Shown: positions 1 through 7,217 of the stretch, in pieces
How positions within the stretch are numbered: the first letter of the stretch is position 1
How the letters are laid out: the number at the start of each line of letters is the position of its first letter
From: Pseudomonadota bacterium
GTDB taxonomy: Bacteria > Pseudomonadota > Alphaproteobacteria > Caulobacterales > Aquidulcibacteraceae
Assembly: GCA_023461135.1 (NCBI GenBank)
Contig: JAEWNX010000318.1
Location: 1-9,682, forward strand
Length of the DNA: 9,682 nucleotides
Reading direction: 5' to 3'
The notes under the pieces: generated by a model
Seen by the model: only the letters and a program-made list of their open reading frames with translations
Told to the model about the DNA's origin: nothing
The model's database searches: none
Position numbers and translations under genes: made by a program

Positions 1-169
1 CGCCCGACACGACCACGACACCAGGCGCAACCACCGCCGCATCGAGCGGCGCGAACGCGGCCCAACCGAGGAAGAGCACGAAGAAACTGGCGAAGACGCC
101 GACGCCGAAGCGGATTTCCTTGCGCGCGTCGTCCGTGGTCAGCGGATCGGTGTGCACGAGATCGGTCAT
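1..169 (-). CDS. HlyD/PrtE-family type I secretion periplasmic adaptor subunit, N-terminal part (runs off left edge)
   Basis: Only the first 56 codons are visible. The protein starts with a short acidic cytoplasmic stretch (MTDLVHTDPLTTDDARKEIR), then one hydrophobic segment at about residues 22-42 (GVGVFASFFVLFLGWAAFAP), then 'LDAAVVAPGVVVVSG'. This is the standard start of a membrane fusion protein: a single inner-membrane anchor followed by the first strand of the barrel/lipoyl region. Family members bridge the inner-membrane ABC transporter to a TolC-type outer-membrane channel. The ATG overlaps the TGA of the upstream transporter gene in an ATGA arrangement, so the two are very probably translated in a coupled way as one operon. 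A purine-rich GGGAAA about 4-9 bases upstream may serve as ribosome binding site. The assignment rests on the N-terminus plus context; the coiled-coil hairpin and beta-barrel lie outside the window. Confidence 0.85.
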   Translation of the reverse strand, partial: MTDLVHTDPLTTDDARKEIRFGVGVFASFFVLFLGWAAFAPLDAAVVAPGVVVVSG

Positions 170-1929
170 TGCGTTTCCCGCGCCCTGAGGGGCGTGAGGT
201 TGGTCGCGCCTCCGCTCTGGCGCGCCGCCATGGCGTGCAACACCTCGTCGCGCAGGCCGAATTGTTCGATGGCGCCCTCGCGCAGCACCATCACGCGGTC
301 CATCGCCGCGATGACGCCGGTCCGGTGCGCGATGCAGACAACCGTCGCGCCACGCGCCTTGGCGGAATTGATCGCCTGCAGCAGCGCAACCTCGCCATCG
401 GCGTCGAGGTGCGCGTTCGGCTCGTCGAGCACGAGCAGGACCGGATCGTTGTAGAGCGCACGCGCCAGTGCGACGCGCTGCGCCTGGCCGAGCGAGAGGC
501 CGCGACCGCGCGGGCCCAGCACCGTATCGTACGCTTTCGGCAGCCTGAGGATCATCTCGTGCGCGCCGGCCGCCTGCGCGGCGGCGACGGTGAGCGCATC
601 GGCTTCAGGCGATTGAGGCGCGAAGCGGCGAATGTTCTCGCCGACCGTGCCCGCGATCAGCGACACGTCCTGCGGCAGATAGCCGACATGGCGACCGCGC
701 GTATCCGGATCCCAATCGGTGAGATTGGCGCCGTCAAGCCGCACGACGCCGCCATCCGGCGCCAACGCGCCAACAGCGACACGCGCGAGCGTGGATTTCC
801 CCGCCCCGCTTGGGCCGACAACGCCCAACGCCTGGCCGCGCGGCAGCTCGAACGAGATGTGCGACAGAGCCAACCGGCTGGCGTCCGGCACGCGCACCGC
901 CACGCGCTCGAAGCGCAGGTCGCCCACCGGCGCGGGCAGCGCCGTGCGCTGCGGCTCGGGCGGCGCCTTGTCGATCAGCTCCGTGAGATTCCTGAAGGCG
1001 ACGCGCGCCTGCTCGATCTGGCGCCAGCCGCCCACCACCTGCTCCAGCGGCGCAAGCGCGCGCGCCGCGAGGATAGAAGCGGCGATCAGCGCGCCCGGCG
1101 TGATCTGCCGCTCGATGGCGAGATAGGCGCCCACGCCCAGCACAAGCGATTGCAGCATCAGCCGCCAGAAGCGCGAGGCCGAGCCGTAAGCGGATTGGAC
1201 CCAAACGGTCTGCGTCTGCGTGGAGATGAGTTCGTGGCGGCGCTCGAGTTGGCGGTCGAGCATCGCTCTGCGCATGCCGAGCGCGCGCACCGCCTCGCCC
1301 GCCGCACGGTCCGCCTCCTGCCCTGCGTAATAGCGCGGCGCAATCTCCGAGGAGCGCTCGATTACGGGCCGCATCGCGTGCTCATGGCGCACCGCAATCG
1401 CCAGCAGCACGCTTCCGCCGATCAAGGTCACCACGCCGATGACCGGGTGGATCAGGAAGCACGCCAGCACAAACAGCAACGTCCATGGCGCATCCAGCAA
1501 CGCATAGGCAGCCTGGCTGGTGAGCGTCTGACGCAGCGTGTCGAAATCGCGCGCGGCCTGCGCGCGGGCGAGGTCGCCGGATTCCGGGGATTTGCCGGTG
1601 TTGATGCCGAGATCGATCACGGCCGGCGCGAGGAGCCGGTTGAGGCGAAGACCCATGCGCGCGCCGAGCCGCTGGCGGGTGGCGTCGAGCAAGCCCAGTA
1701 CGGCGAGCGCGAAGAGCAGCACCAGCCCCAGCAGCAACAGCGTGGTCATCCCGCCGGTATTCAGGACGCGGTCATAGACCTGCATCATGAACAGCGACGG
1801 CGCGAGGTAGAGCAGGTTGATCCCGGCGCTGAAAAGGATCGCCCAGCCCAGCAGATTGCGGCAGGCGTTCAGCGCGCCCCGCAAGCCGGTCTCCGGCGCA
1901 GCATTGGCCAAGCGAACACCCACCATCAT
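166..1929 (-). CDS. Type I secretion system permease/ATPase, PrtD family
   Basis: Inner-membrane ABC exporter half-transporter (587 residues, normal for PrtD) that would recognise a C-terminally signalled substrate and drive its one-step export. The membrane domain has hydrophobic segments near residues 27-49, 62-82, 145-160, 163-180 and 258-272, with the PrtD hallmarks 'LFMMQVYDRVL' (46-56) and 'DAPW' (146-149). It lacks the N-terminal peptidase-like domain of HlyB-type exporters. The nucleotide-binding domain has Walker A GPSGAGKST (372-380), Q-loop Q420, signature LSLGQ (478-482), Walker B VLLVLDE (497-503) and switch histidine H535. The signature departs from LSGGQ at its third position. 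The gene overlaps the adaptor gene by 4 bases and is divergent from the RTX protease gene, its most likely cargo. The start is the first of two adjacent ATGs; no strong Shine-Dalgarno precedes it, so the exact start is slightly uncertain. Confidence 0.95.
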   Translation of the reverse strand: MMVGVRLANAAPETGLRGALNACRNLLGWAILFSAGINLLYLAPSLFMMQVYDRVLNTGGMTTLLLLGLVLLFALAVLGLLDATRQRLGARMGLRLNRLLAPAVIDLGINTGKSPESGDLARAQAARDFDTLRQTLTSQAAYALLDAPWTLLFVLACFLIHPVIGVVTLIGGSVLLAIAVRHEHAMRPVIERSSEIAPRYYAGQEADRAAGEAVRALGMRRAMLDRQLERRHELISTQTQTVWVQSAYGSASRFWRLMLQSLVLGVGAYLAIERQITPGALIAASILAARALAPLEQVVGGWRQIEQARVAFRNLTELIDKAPPEPQRTALPAPVGDLRFERVAVRVPDASRLALSHISFELPRGQALGVVGPSGAGKSTLARVAVGALAPDGGVVRLDGANLTDWDPDTRGRHVGYLPQDVSLIAGTVGENIRRFAPQSPEADALTVAAAQAAGAHEMILRLPKAYDTVLGPRGRGLSLGQAQRVALARALYNDPVLLVLDEPNAHLDADGEVALLQAINSAKARGATVVCIAHRTGVIAAMDRVMVLREGAIEQFGLRDEVLHAMAARQSGGATNLTPLRARETQ

Positions 1930-2127
1930 GCGCCAGGATATGCCCAGGGCGGGCGGTACCTAGCCCTAAAGCGCCGTTGTGGACAATGGCCCGGCGGCAG
2001 CACGGATCACGAGCAAAGTTCCCGCGCTGGGCGCATGGCGCTGCACCGTTCGCCAGCTAGCGGCGCGTACCGGCTAGAACAGGTCGCAGGTGCTCTGTAA
2101 GGAGGTTTACCATTTGGGAGGGTGATG
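1930..2127. promoter_or_regulatory. Divergent intergenic region between type I secretion operon and RTX protease gene
   Basis: About 200 bases separate the two divergent coding regions, so promoters for both directions must lie here unless transcription comes from elsewhere. I see no convincing -35/-10 pair by eye. The relatively AT-richer piece around 1962-1990 (CCTAAAGCGCCGTTGTGGAC) is the likeliest core. No operator-like inverted repeat of convincing length was found. The shared region would allow co-regulation of exporter and cargo. Confidence 0.5.
2098..2121 (+). promoter_or_regulatory. Two Shine-Dalgarno-like sites in tandem before the RTX protease
   Basis: TAAGGAGGT at 2098-2106 is a full match to the usual anti-Shine-Dalgarno, but the nearest start codon is about 15 bases further on, longer than normal. 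A second GGAGG at 2117-2121 lies 6 bases before the ATG at 2128. The candidate starts are GTG 2122, ATG 2125 and ATG 2128, all in frame and adjacent. Only ATG 2128 has normal spacing to GGAGG, which decides the start chosen here. The upstream site could act as a standby site or be fortuitous. Confidence 0.6.
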
Positions 2128-5100
2128 ATGGCGTTGCGGATCAGAGATGGGTGGCTGAATGGGGACTTCGGCCTAACTGCATCGCTCCGAGGACCCGAAG
2201 CGGTGATTTGGGACGAGTCGGCCTGGGCCGACCAGGCGAACCGCTGGGCCTCGCTGTGGGATCACGCGGCGCCGAGTGTCTTGCTCGGTGGCGGGCGGCC
2301 CCTCTCCAAGCAATTCTATCAGCCCTTGCGGGCCGACGACGGCGATCCTGACGGCGGCTCTGGTCCCTCCGGCGCGCCAACCCCGCCCGGCGGCGATGGC
2401 CCGCAATTCGCCGGCGACGCGATCGGCGACAACATCAGTTCAAGCACGACCATCGCTGTCGGCGGTTCGCTCTCCAGCGTCATCGATCACGCCGGGGACC
2501 TCGATTTCATCAAGGTCAATCTCGTCGCCGGACAGACCTACACCTTCTCGCTCGACGGCTCGACGCTGAACGACGCGTACCTTGAGCTCCGCGACGCATC
2601 GGGGGCGGTTGTCGACGACGGCGTGCTCGCTGATGACGGCGGGATACTCCGCGACGCGTTCATGATGCATCGCGCGACGGCGACGGGCGAATACTGGATC
2701 GTTGCGCGCCACTGGAACAACAGCGGCACGGGCGCCTACACGCTCGACGTCGATGCGATTCAAACCGGCAATTCCTCGCCAACCGACTTCCCCGACAACG
2801 GAAAGGTCGAGTTCTCATGGGAAGAAGCCGCGATCCAGATTTCGCGCGACGGCGCGGGCTGGATGACCTCCTTCGGCTCGGCGCCGCCCACCGTGATCAC
2901 CTATGCGTTTCGCTCGTCCGCCCCGGCCAGCATGCCCACGGACACGAGCTTGTTCTCACGCTTCAACGCAGCGCAAATCACTGCCGCGGAGTCTGCGCTG
3001 GCGGCGTGGGCGGCGGTTGCAAACGTCGTATTCCAGCGCGTCGATGCAGGCGACGGCTATTCCAACAACGCCACCATCCTGTTCGCCAATTACGGTTCGG
3101 GAGCGGATGGCGCGGCTGCGTTCGCCTTTCTGCCCAATAACGGCAACACAGCGTTCAGCAGCGTGGAAGGCGATGTTTGGGTCGGCGTTGGCGATCCGGA
3201 CCTGAGCTACAACGTCAATCCCGTGCGTGGCGGCTATGGCTATCAAGTCCTGCTGCACGAAATCGGCCATGCGCTCGGGCTGACGCATCCGGGCGAATAC
3301 AATGCCGGCGAAGGCGAGGGTCCGATCGAGTACCCGACACACGCCGAGTATTTCAACGACTCGCGCGTCTTCACCGCCATGAGCTATTTCGGCTCGTCGC
3401 CCGTCGGCGGAAATCTCTCGCTGTTTGCCTCGCTGCCGCAACTGCATGACATCGCCGCAATTCAGCGTCTGTACGGCGCGAACATGGCGTCGCGCACGGG
3501 CGACACCATCTACGGCTATAACTCCAACACCGGCGTTCCGGAGTATTCGCTGACGCTCGCCAATCAGGGCGCGGTGTTCGCGGTGTGGGACGGTGGCGGT
3601 ATCGACACGCTCGATCTTTCCGGGTACACGACCGTCAACACAATCGATCTCCGCGAAGAAGGCTTTTCCAGCGTCGGCGGCTCGATATTCAACCTTTCGA
3701 TTGCCCGCGGCGCGGTGATCGAAAATGCGATCGGCGGTTCGGGTGCCGATACCATCATCGGCAATGCGGCGAACAATACCCTCAATGGCGGTGCGGGCGC
3801 AGATGCGCTGACAGGCGGGCTTGGCATCGACACGATCCAAGGGGGTGCCGGGAATGACACGATCATCTACGCTATTGGTGACGGTGCTGGAACGATTGAC
3901 GGCGGCGCTGACAGCGACACGCTGAACATCGCCGACCAAGGTGCCTCCAGCACACTCAGCGTAACCTACAGCGGCACTGGTCTCACAAACGCCGCGGGAA
4001 ATGCGCTCACCAGCGTTGAGAATGTGAACGCCAACATGGGTGCCGGGACGGACTGGCTAATCTACAGTGCGGCCGTTGCAGTGGCCGTCAATCTCGCCAC
4101 CGGTGCCGCTTCGGGCTTCACCTTCATCTCCAATATTGAGAACGTAGTTGGAGGTTCCGGCGACGATAGTCTCACGGGCAACGCTTTAGGCAACGTACTT
4201 GGGGGCGGCGCGGGTAACGACACGCTTGACGGCGGCGGAGGCGCGGACCAGTTCGACGGAGGAGCAGGCGATGACACTTATATCATCGACGTGGCTGCGG
4301 ACTTTGTCTGGGAAGCTGTGGGTGCTGGAACCGACACAGTCATTTCCTCGGTCAACAATTACTCGCTTCGCAACAATTTCGAGAATATCGTCTTGGCCGG
4401 ATTAACCGCCAACGGCGGTGGTAACGCCCTCAACAATATTGTCACGGGCAACGCCGCCGCCAACGTGCTGTGGGGTGGCGAGGGCAATGACACGCTCGAC
4501 GGCCTCGGAGGGGCCGACCAACTCAATGGTCAAGCGGGCGACGACACGTATATTATCGAAGATGCCGGAGACTTCGTCTGGGAAGCGGCGGGTGCGGGTG
4601 ACGACACCGTCATCTCCTCGGTCAACAATTACTCGCTCAGAAACAACTTTGAGCACATCGTCCTGGCGGGCTCGACCGCCAATGGCGGGGGCAACGGGCT
4701 CGACAACACCGTGACCGGCAATGCCGCGAACAACATCCTCTGGGGCGGCGATGGCGATGACGTCCTCGACGGCTTAGAGGGCGCCGATCAGCTCAATGGC
4801 CAAGCCGGAAACGACACCTACATCATCGACCATGCCGGTGACTTTGTCTGGGAGGCCGTTGGCGCGGGGACCGACACCGTCATCTCTTCGGTTAACAACT
4901 ATTCGCTGCGCAACAATTTCGAGCACTTGATCCTTGCAGGCTCGACCGCCAACGGCGGCGGCAACGGGCTCGACAACACCATCACCGGCAATGCTGCAAA
5001 CAACATCCTCTGGGGCGGCGCCGGCAATGACACGATCACAGGCGACGGCGGGGCGGACCAGCTGAGTGGTGAATCCGGCAATGACCGGCTCGACGGCGGA

Positions 5101-5442
5101 CTGGGCGCAGACCAGCTGTTCGGGGGGGCCGACTCCGACACCTATGTCTTTTCCAGCGCTCTCGGCGGGGACAATGTCGACGTGATCTTCGGCTTTTCGG
5201 CCGCCGACGATGCGATCGAACTCGATGTCGATGTGTTCAGCGCGATCGCACTGGGTACCCTCGACGTAAACGCCTTCGTCACCGGCTCAGCCGCTGCGGA
5301 CGCCGAGGACCGCATCATCTACAACCCCGTCACCGGTGCGCTTTATTACGATGCAGACGGTTCCGAAGCCGGCGCTGCGATCCAATTCGCCACCCTCAAT
5401 ACCGGCCTCACCCTCACCAACGACGATTTCTTCGGAGCGTAG
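2128..5442 (+). CDS. Secreted serralysin-type (M10) RTX zinc metalloprotease with N-terminal PPC domain
   Basis: Extracellular calcium-dependent zinc endopeptidase, 1104 residues from ATG 2128 (two residues longer if GTG 2122 is used). Order: a Trp-rich N-terminal segment without signal peptide (1-68); a Gly/Pro/Asp linker (69-92); a PPC-like beta domain ('GDLDFIKVNLVAGQTYTFSL', about 96-210); and the catalytic domain (about 250-480). The catalytic domain holds the zinc motif HEIGHALGLTH (377-387), Met-turn AMSYF (417-421) with the tyrosine expected to contact zinc, and 'LHDIAAIQRLYGAN', typical of serralysins. RTX nonapeptides (GGxGxDxx) follow at about 534-597 and 674-715, then three 90-residue tandem repeats (716-985), more RTX, and an M10 C-terminal domain containing 'ALYYDADGSEAG' and ending 'NDDFFGA'. 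The acidic-hydrophobic C-terminus and lack of a signal peptide fit type I export, presumably by the divergent transporter. The catalytic residues are intact, so it should be active. The substrate cannot be read from sequence. Confidence 0.93.
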   Translation: MALRIRDGWLNGDFGLTASLRGPEAVIWDESAWADQANRWASLWDHAAPSVLLGGGRPLSKQFYQPLRADDGDPDGGSGPSGAPTPPGGDGPQFAGDAIGDNISSSTTIAVGGSLSSVIDHAGDLDFIKVNLVAGQTYTFSLDGSTLNDAYLELRDASGAVVDDGVLADDGGILRDAFMMHRATATGEYWIVARHWNNSGTGAYTLDVDAIQTGNSSPTDFPDNGKVEFSWEEAAIQISRDGAGWMTSFGSAPPTVITYAFRSSAPASMPTDTSLFSRFNAAQITAAESALAAWAAVANVVFQRVDAGDGYSNNATILFANYGSGADGAAAFAFLPNNGNTAFSSVEGDVWVGVGDPDLSYNVNPVRGGYGYQVLLHEIGHALGLTHPGEYNAGEGEGPIEYPTHAEYFNDSRVFTAMSYFGSSPVGGNLSLFASLPQLHDIAAIQRLYGANMASRTGDTIYGYNSNTGVPEYSLTLANQGAVFAVWDGGGIDTLDLSGYTTVNTIDLREEGFSSVGGSIFNLSIARGAVIENAIGGSGADTIIGNAANNTLNGGAGADALTGGLGIDTIQGGAGNDTIIYAIGDGAGTIDGGADSDTLNIADQGASSTLSVTYSGTGLTNAAGNALTSVENVNANMGAGTDWLIYSAAVAVAVNLATGAASGFTFISNIENVVGGSGDDSLTGNALGNVLGGGAGNDTLDGGGGADQFDGGAGDDTYIIDVAADFVWEAVGAGTDTVISSVNNYSLRNNFENIVLAGLTANGGGNALNNIVTGNAAANVLWGGEGNDTLDGLGGADQLNGQAGDDTYIIEDAGDFVWEAAGAGDDTVISSVNNYSLRNNFEHIVLAGSTANGGGNGLDNTVTGNAANNILWGGDGDDVLDGLEGADQLNGQAGNDTYIIDHAGDFVWEAVGAGTDTVISSVNNYSLRNNFEHLILAGSTANGGGNGLDNTITGNAANNILWGGAGNDTITGDGGADQLSGESGNDRLDGGLGADQLFGGADSDTYVFSSALGGDNVDVIFGFSAADDAIELDVDVFSAIALGTLDVNAFVTGSAAADAEDRIIYNPVTGALYYDADGSEAGAAIQFATLNTGLTLTNDDFFGA
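4273..5082 (+). repeat. Three tandem 270-bp (90-codon) repeats inside the RTX protease gene
   Basis: Units lie at 4273-4542, 4543-4812 and 4813-5082 with an exact 270-base period; for example the codons for VNNYSL recur at 4351, 4621 and 4891. Each unit encodes DTYII, 'DFVWEA', a 17-residue invariant core DTVISSVNNYSLRNNFE, 'LAG.TANGGGN', 'VTGNAA.N.LWGG' and RTX nonapeptides. By eye, neighbouring units are about 80 percent identical in protein sequence (units 1 vs 2 and 2 vs 3 each differ at roughly 17 of 90 residues). The pattern is the long RTX-associated beta-roll repeat, duplicated in frame, which lengthens the stalk between catalytic domain and secretion domain. Copy number could vary by recombination. 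Confidence 0.95.
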
Positions 5443-5445
5443 GGC

Positions 5446-6201
5446 TCAGCTGGGAAAGCGCTCGGCGTAGGCGCCAAGCACATCGTCGATCGGGCCGTAG
5501 GCGAGAAGCTTGCCGCCCTCCATCCAAGCGCACGTGGCGCAATACTGCCGCAGCATGTGCTGATCGTGCGTGGCCAGAACAAGTACGTGCGCCGCCTCGA
5601 TCACGCGATCCAAGCGCTCGCGCGACTTTACGCGAAAATCAGCATCGCCAACGCCGACCATCTCGTCTAGCAGCACGATCTCTGGGTCATTTGAAGTAGA
5701 AATCGCGAACGCAAGCCGCAACATCATTCCGTTCGAATACGTCCGCACGGGCAGATCGAGGAATCCGCCAAGATCGCAGAACGCCTCAATTTCAGGGATC
5801 TTAGCGGCAATCTGGTTTCTGTTCATGCCCATGAACACGCCGCGCATGATGATGTTCTGGTAACCGGTCAGCTCGTAATCCATGCCCAGAGCTATATCGA
5901 GGAGCGAGGAAACCCGACCTCGCACTGTTAGATGCCCGCTCGTGGGTTCATAGACCCCAGACATGGCGCGCAGGAGAGTGGACTTCCCAGCGCCGTTGGA
6001 GCCGATCAGTCCAAGCCGGTCGCCAGGACCGAGACTAAAGCTTATCTCGTCCAAAGCGCGCACTACGATCTGTCGCTCGCCGTTGGACTTGCTGGCGATG
6101 CGTCCTCCAATGCGCGTAGCGATATCAGCGCGAAACGAGCGGTCCTTCGCCGAATAAATCGGGAAATCGATAGTGACGCGGTTCAGTTGGATGGAAGACA
6201 T
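5446..6201 (-). CDS. wzt: ABC transporter ATP-binding protein for polysaccharide/O-antigen export (Wzt type, short form)
   Basis: Cytoplasmic ATPase of a Wzm/Wzt exporter that moves lipid-linked glycan across the inner membrane; 251 residues. Visible motifs: the N-terminal 'IDFPIYSAKDRSF' (11-23) typical of Wzt/RfbE proteins, Walker A GSNGAGKST (67-75), signature YSNGMMLRLAFA (155-166; many relatives have YSSGM), Walker B IVLLDE (175-180), D-loop region GVGDADF (183-189) and switch histidine H212. It ends soon after the nucleotide-binding domain and has no C-terminal carbohydrate-binding domain, as in short RfbE/KpsT-like forms. Such forms do not read a terminal cap on the glycan. ATG 6201 is chosen because it follows the permease stop by 4 bases (TGAACATATG) and matches the family N-terminus; the frame is open up to 6303 but that extension is Cys-rich and unlike the family. 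Convergent with the protease gene, 3 bases between stops. Confidence 0.93.
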   Translation of the reverse strand: MSSIQLNRVTIDFPIYSAKDRSFRADIATRIGGRIASKSNGERQIVVRALDEISFSLGPGDRLGLIGSNGAGKSTLLRAMSGVYEPTSGHLTVRGRVSSLLDIALGMDYELTGYQNIIMRGVFMGMNRNQIAAKIPEIEAFCDLGGFLDLPVRTYSNGMMLRLAFAISTSNDPEIVLLDEMVGVGDADFRVKSRERLDRVIEAAHVLVLATHDQHMLRQYCATCAWMEGGKLLAYGPIDDVLGAYAERFPS

Positions 6202-6205
6202 ATGT

Positions 6206-7042
6206 TCAGAGCCAGTACACAACGCGCTCGCGGAATCGCACGAACAGCGGCAGAGCGACCGCCAACAGGACTGCAGTGGTCCCTGCACACATATATAGTA
6301 CATGCGGCGGCGCTGGCGTGCCTAGCAGCGGCTCTCCGATCAAGCGTAGGTGCGCGGCGACAGGATTGAGATCTACGATCCAGTACGATTGTTCCGGCAG
6401 GATATCCATGCGCCACATCACCGGCGACGCGAAGAACGCCATCTGCACGAGGCTGGTCAAGACTTGGCGCAAATCGCGGAAGCGCGTGCAAAGGACCGCC
6501 ACGATAACGACCATGAGCGTCGAATTGACCAGCAGGAACGCCAGCCCTGCAAGCGCTTCCACGCTGACCGGCGTCAACGGAATGGCAAACAGGACGAACG
6601 TCAGCGGCACCAAGACAAGATTGTGCACATAGGCTAATAGGTTGCGCCAGATCACCCTGAACACAAACGAGAGTTTCGGCAGCCGTTCCTGTCTGAGGTA
6701 CCGCTCGGCATCCGTAAAAGCTGTCGCGCCCTCGTTGATGCTCTGCGCCATGAACGCCCAAACGGTGAAGAACACGACGACATGTGGGATTTGGACGCCG
6801 AGCGACGTGCCAAAAAGCACCGCATAAATCGAGCCCACAGTTATGACGAACACCGCCATCGAGAGCGTGATCCAGAACTGGCCGAGTTTGGATCGCCGGT
6901 AGCGCTGCGCGATATCGTTAGACCCGAGGCTCACCCACAGGCGCCACCCGGCCAGTGCCTGAACAAGATCCATCGCCGCGAGGGCGCCCCTCGATGGACG
7001 CCGCTCCAGCCTGCCAGGTCCCCCCTCCACTGCCTCGCTCAT
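6206..7042 (-). CDS. wzm: ABC-2 type polysaccharide/O-antigen export permease (Wzm type)
   Basis: Inner-membrane channel subunit partnering the downstream ATPase; 278 residues, the usual size. After a hydrophilic, Arg-rich N-terminus (1-50) comes the family motif RYRRSKLGQFW (47-57), followed by about six hydrophobic segments (roughly 57-78, 85-104, 128-154, 163-185, 195-212, 247-268). Further conserved points are RFRDLRQ (187-193), 'SPVMW' (206-210) and 'LNPV' (225-228); the protein ends 'RFRERVVYWL'. It is translated just ahead of wzt with a 4-base gap, so the two form an operon. Start ATG 7042 is supported by AGGAG 7 bases upstream; an in-frame start at 7219 would add a low-quality 59-residue N-terminus and overlap the divergent gene. 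Which glycan it exports is unknown, though the adjacent glycosyltransferase suggests a surface glycan locus extending to the right. Confidence 0.94.
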   Translation of the reverse strand: MSEAVEGGPGRLERRPSRGALAAMDLVQALAGWRLWVSLGSNDIAQRYRRSKLGQFWITLSMAVFVITVGSIYAVLFGTSLGVQIPHVVVFFTVWAFMAQSINEGATAFTDAERYLRQERLPKLSFVFRVIWRNLLAYVHNLVLVPLTFVLFAIPLTPVSVEALAGLAFLLVNSTLMVVIVAVLCTRFRDLRQVLTSLVQMAFFASPVMWRMDILPEQSYWIVDLNPVAAHLRLIGEPLLGTPAPPHVLYMCAGTTAVLLAVALPLFVRFRERVVYWL

Positions 7043-7217
7043 CGGCGGTCTCCTAACCGATGGAGCGGCCCGCGGCGAGGTCCGCGCGCAGGAAAACGTC
7101 TTGCTCAGGACCCGAGGGGTGCCGTCTGTAGGAGGTGCACTTAGGCGCTGCAGTACGCTGGCCCCTGTCCCTGTTTTCAAGTATTCGATCAACCGAAAGG
7201 GCGGCGCAGGGATCGTC
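7043..7217. promoter_or_regulatory. Divergent intergenic region between wzm and the glycosyltransferase gene
   Basis: This 175-base spacer should hold the promoters of wzm-wzt (leftward) and of the glycosyltransferase (rightward). An AT-richer patch at about 7173-7196 (GTTTTCAAGTATTCGATCAA) stands out in otherwise GC-rich DNA and is the best promoter candidate. Read leftward it contains TTGAAA, with CGTACT 17 bases further on, a weak -35/-10-like pair. An isolated GTAGGAGGT at 7128-7136 has no usable start codon after it. No terminator or clear operator was seen. Confidence 0.4.
7050..7054 (-). promoter_or_regulatory. Shine-Dalgarno site of wzm
   Basis: On the minus strand TTAGGAGACCGCCG precedes ATG 7042, giving AGGAG with a 7-base spacer. 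This fixes the wzm start at 7042 rather than at the earlier in-frame ATG at 7219. Confidence 0.75.

Noticed and set aside
169..2100. 643-codon open frame on the plus strand opposite the PrtD-type transporter
   Set aside because: Its translation is rich in Arg, His and Gln with no recognisable domain, and it mirrors a gene with clear ABC motifs. Long antisense frames are expected in GC-rich DNA.
2956..3939. 327-codon open frame on the minus strand inside the protease gene
   Set aside because: It lies opposite the catalytic domain, which has intact zinc and Met-turn motifs. The antisense translation has no domain or ribosome binding site.
4273..5082. Tandem repeats as a CRISPR array or mobile element
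   Set aside because: The period is 270 bases with no unique spacers. The repeats are in frame and encode RTX beta-roll sequence, so they are intragenic protein repeats.
6202..6303. Upstream in-frame extension of wzt
   Set aside because: It would overlap the wzm coding end by about 100 bases, is Cys-rich and unlike Wzt N-termini. ATG 6201 fits the family start and operon spacing.
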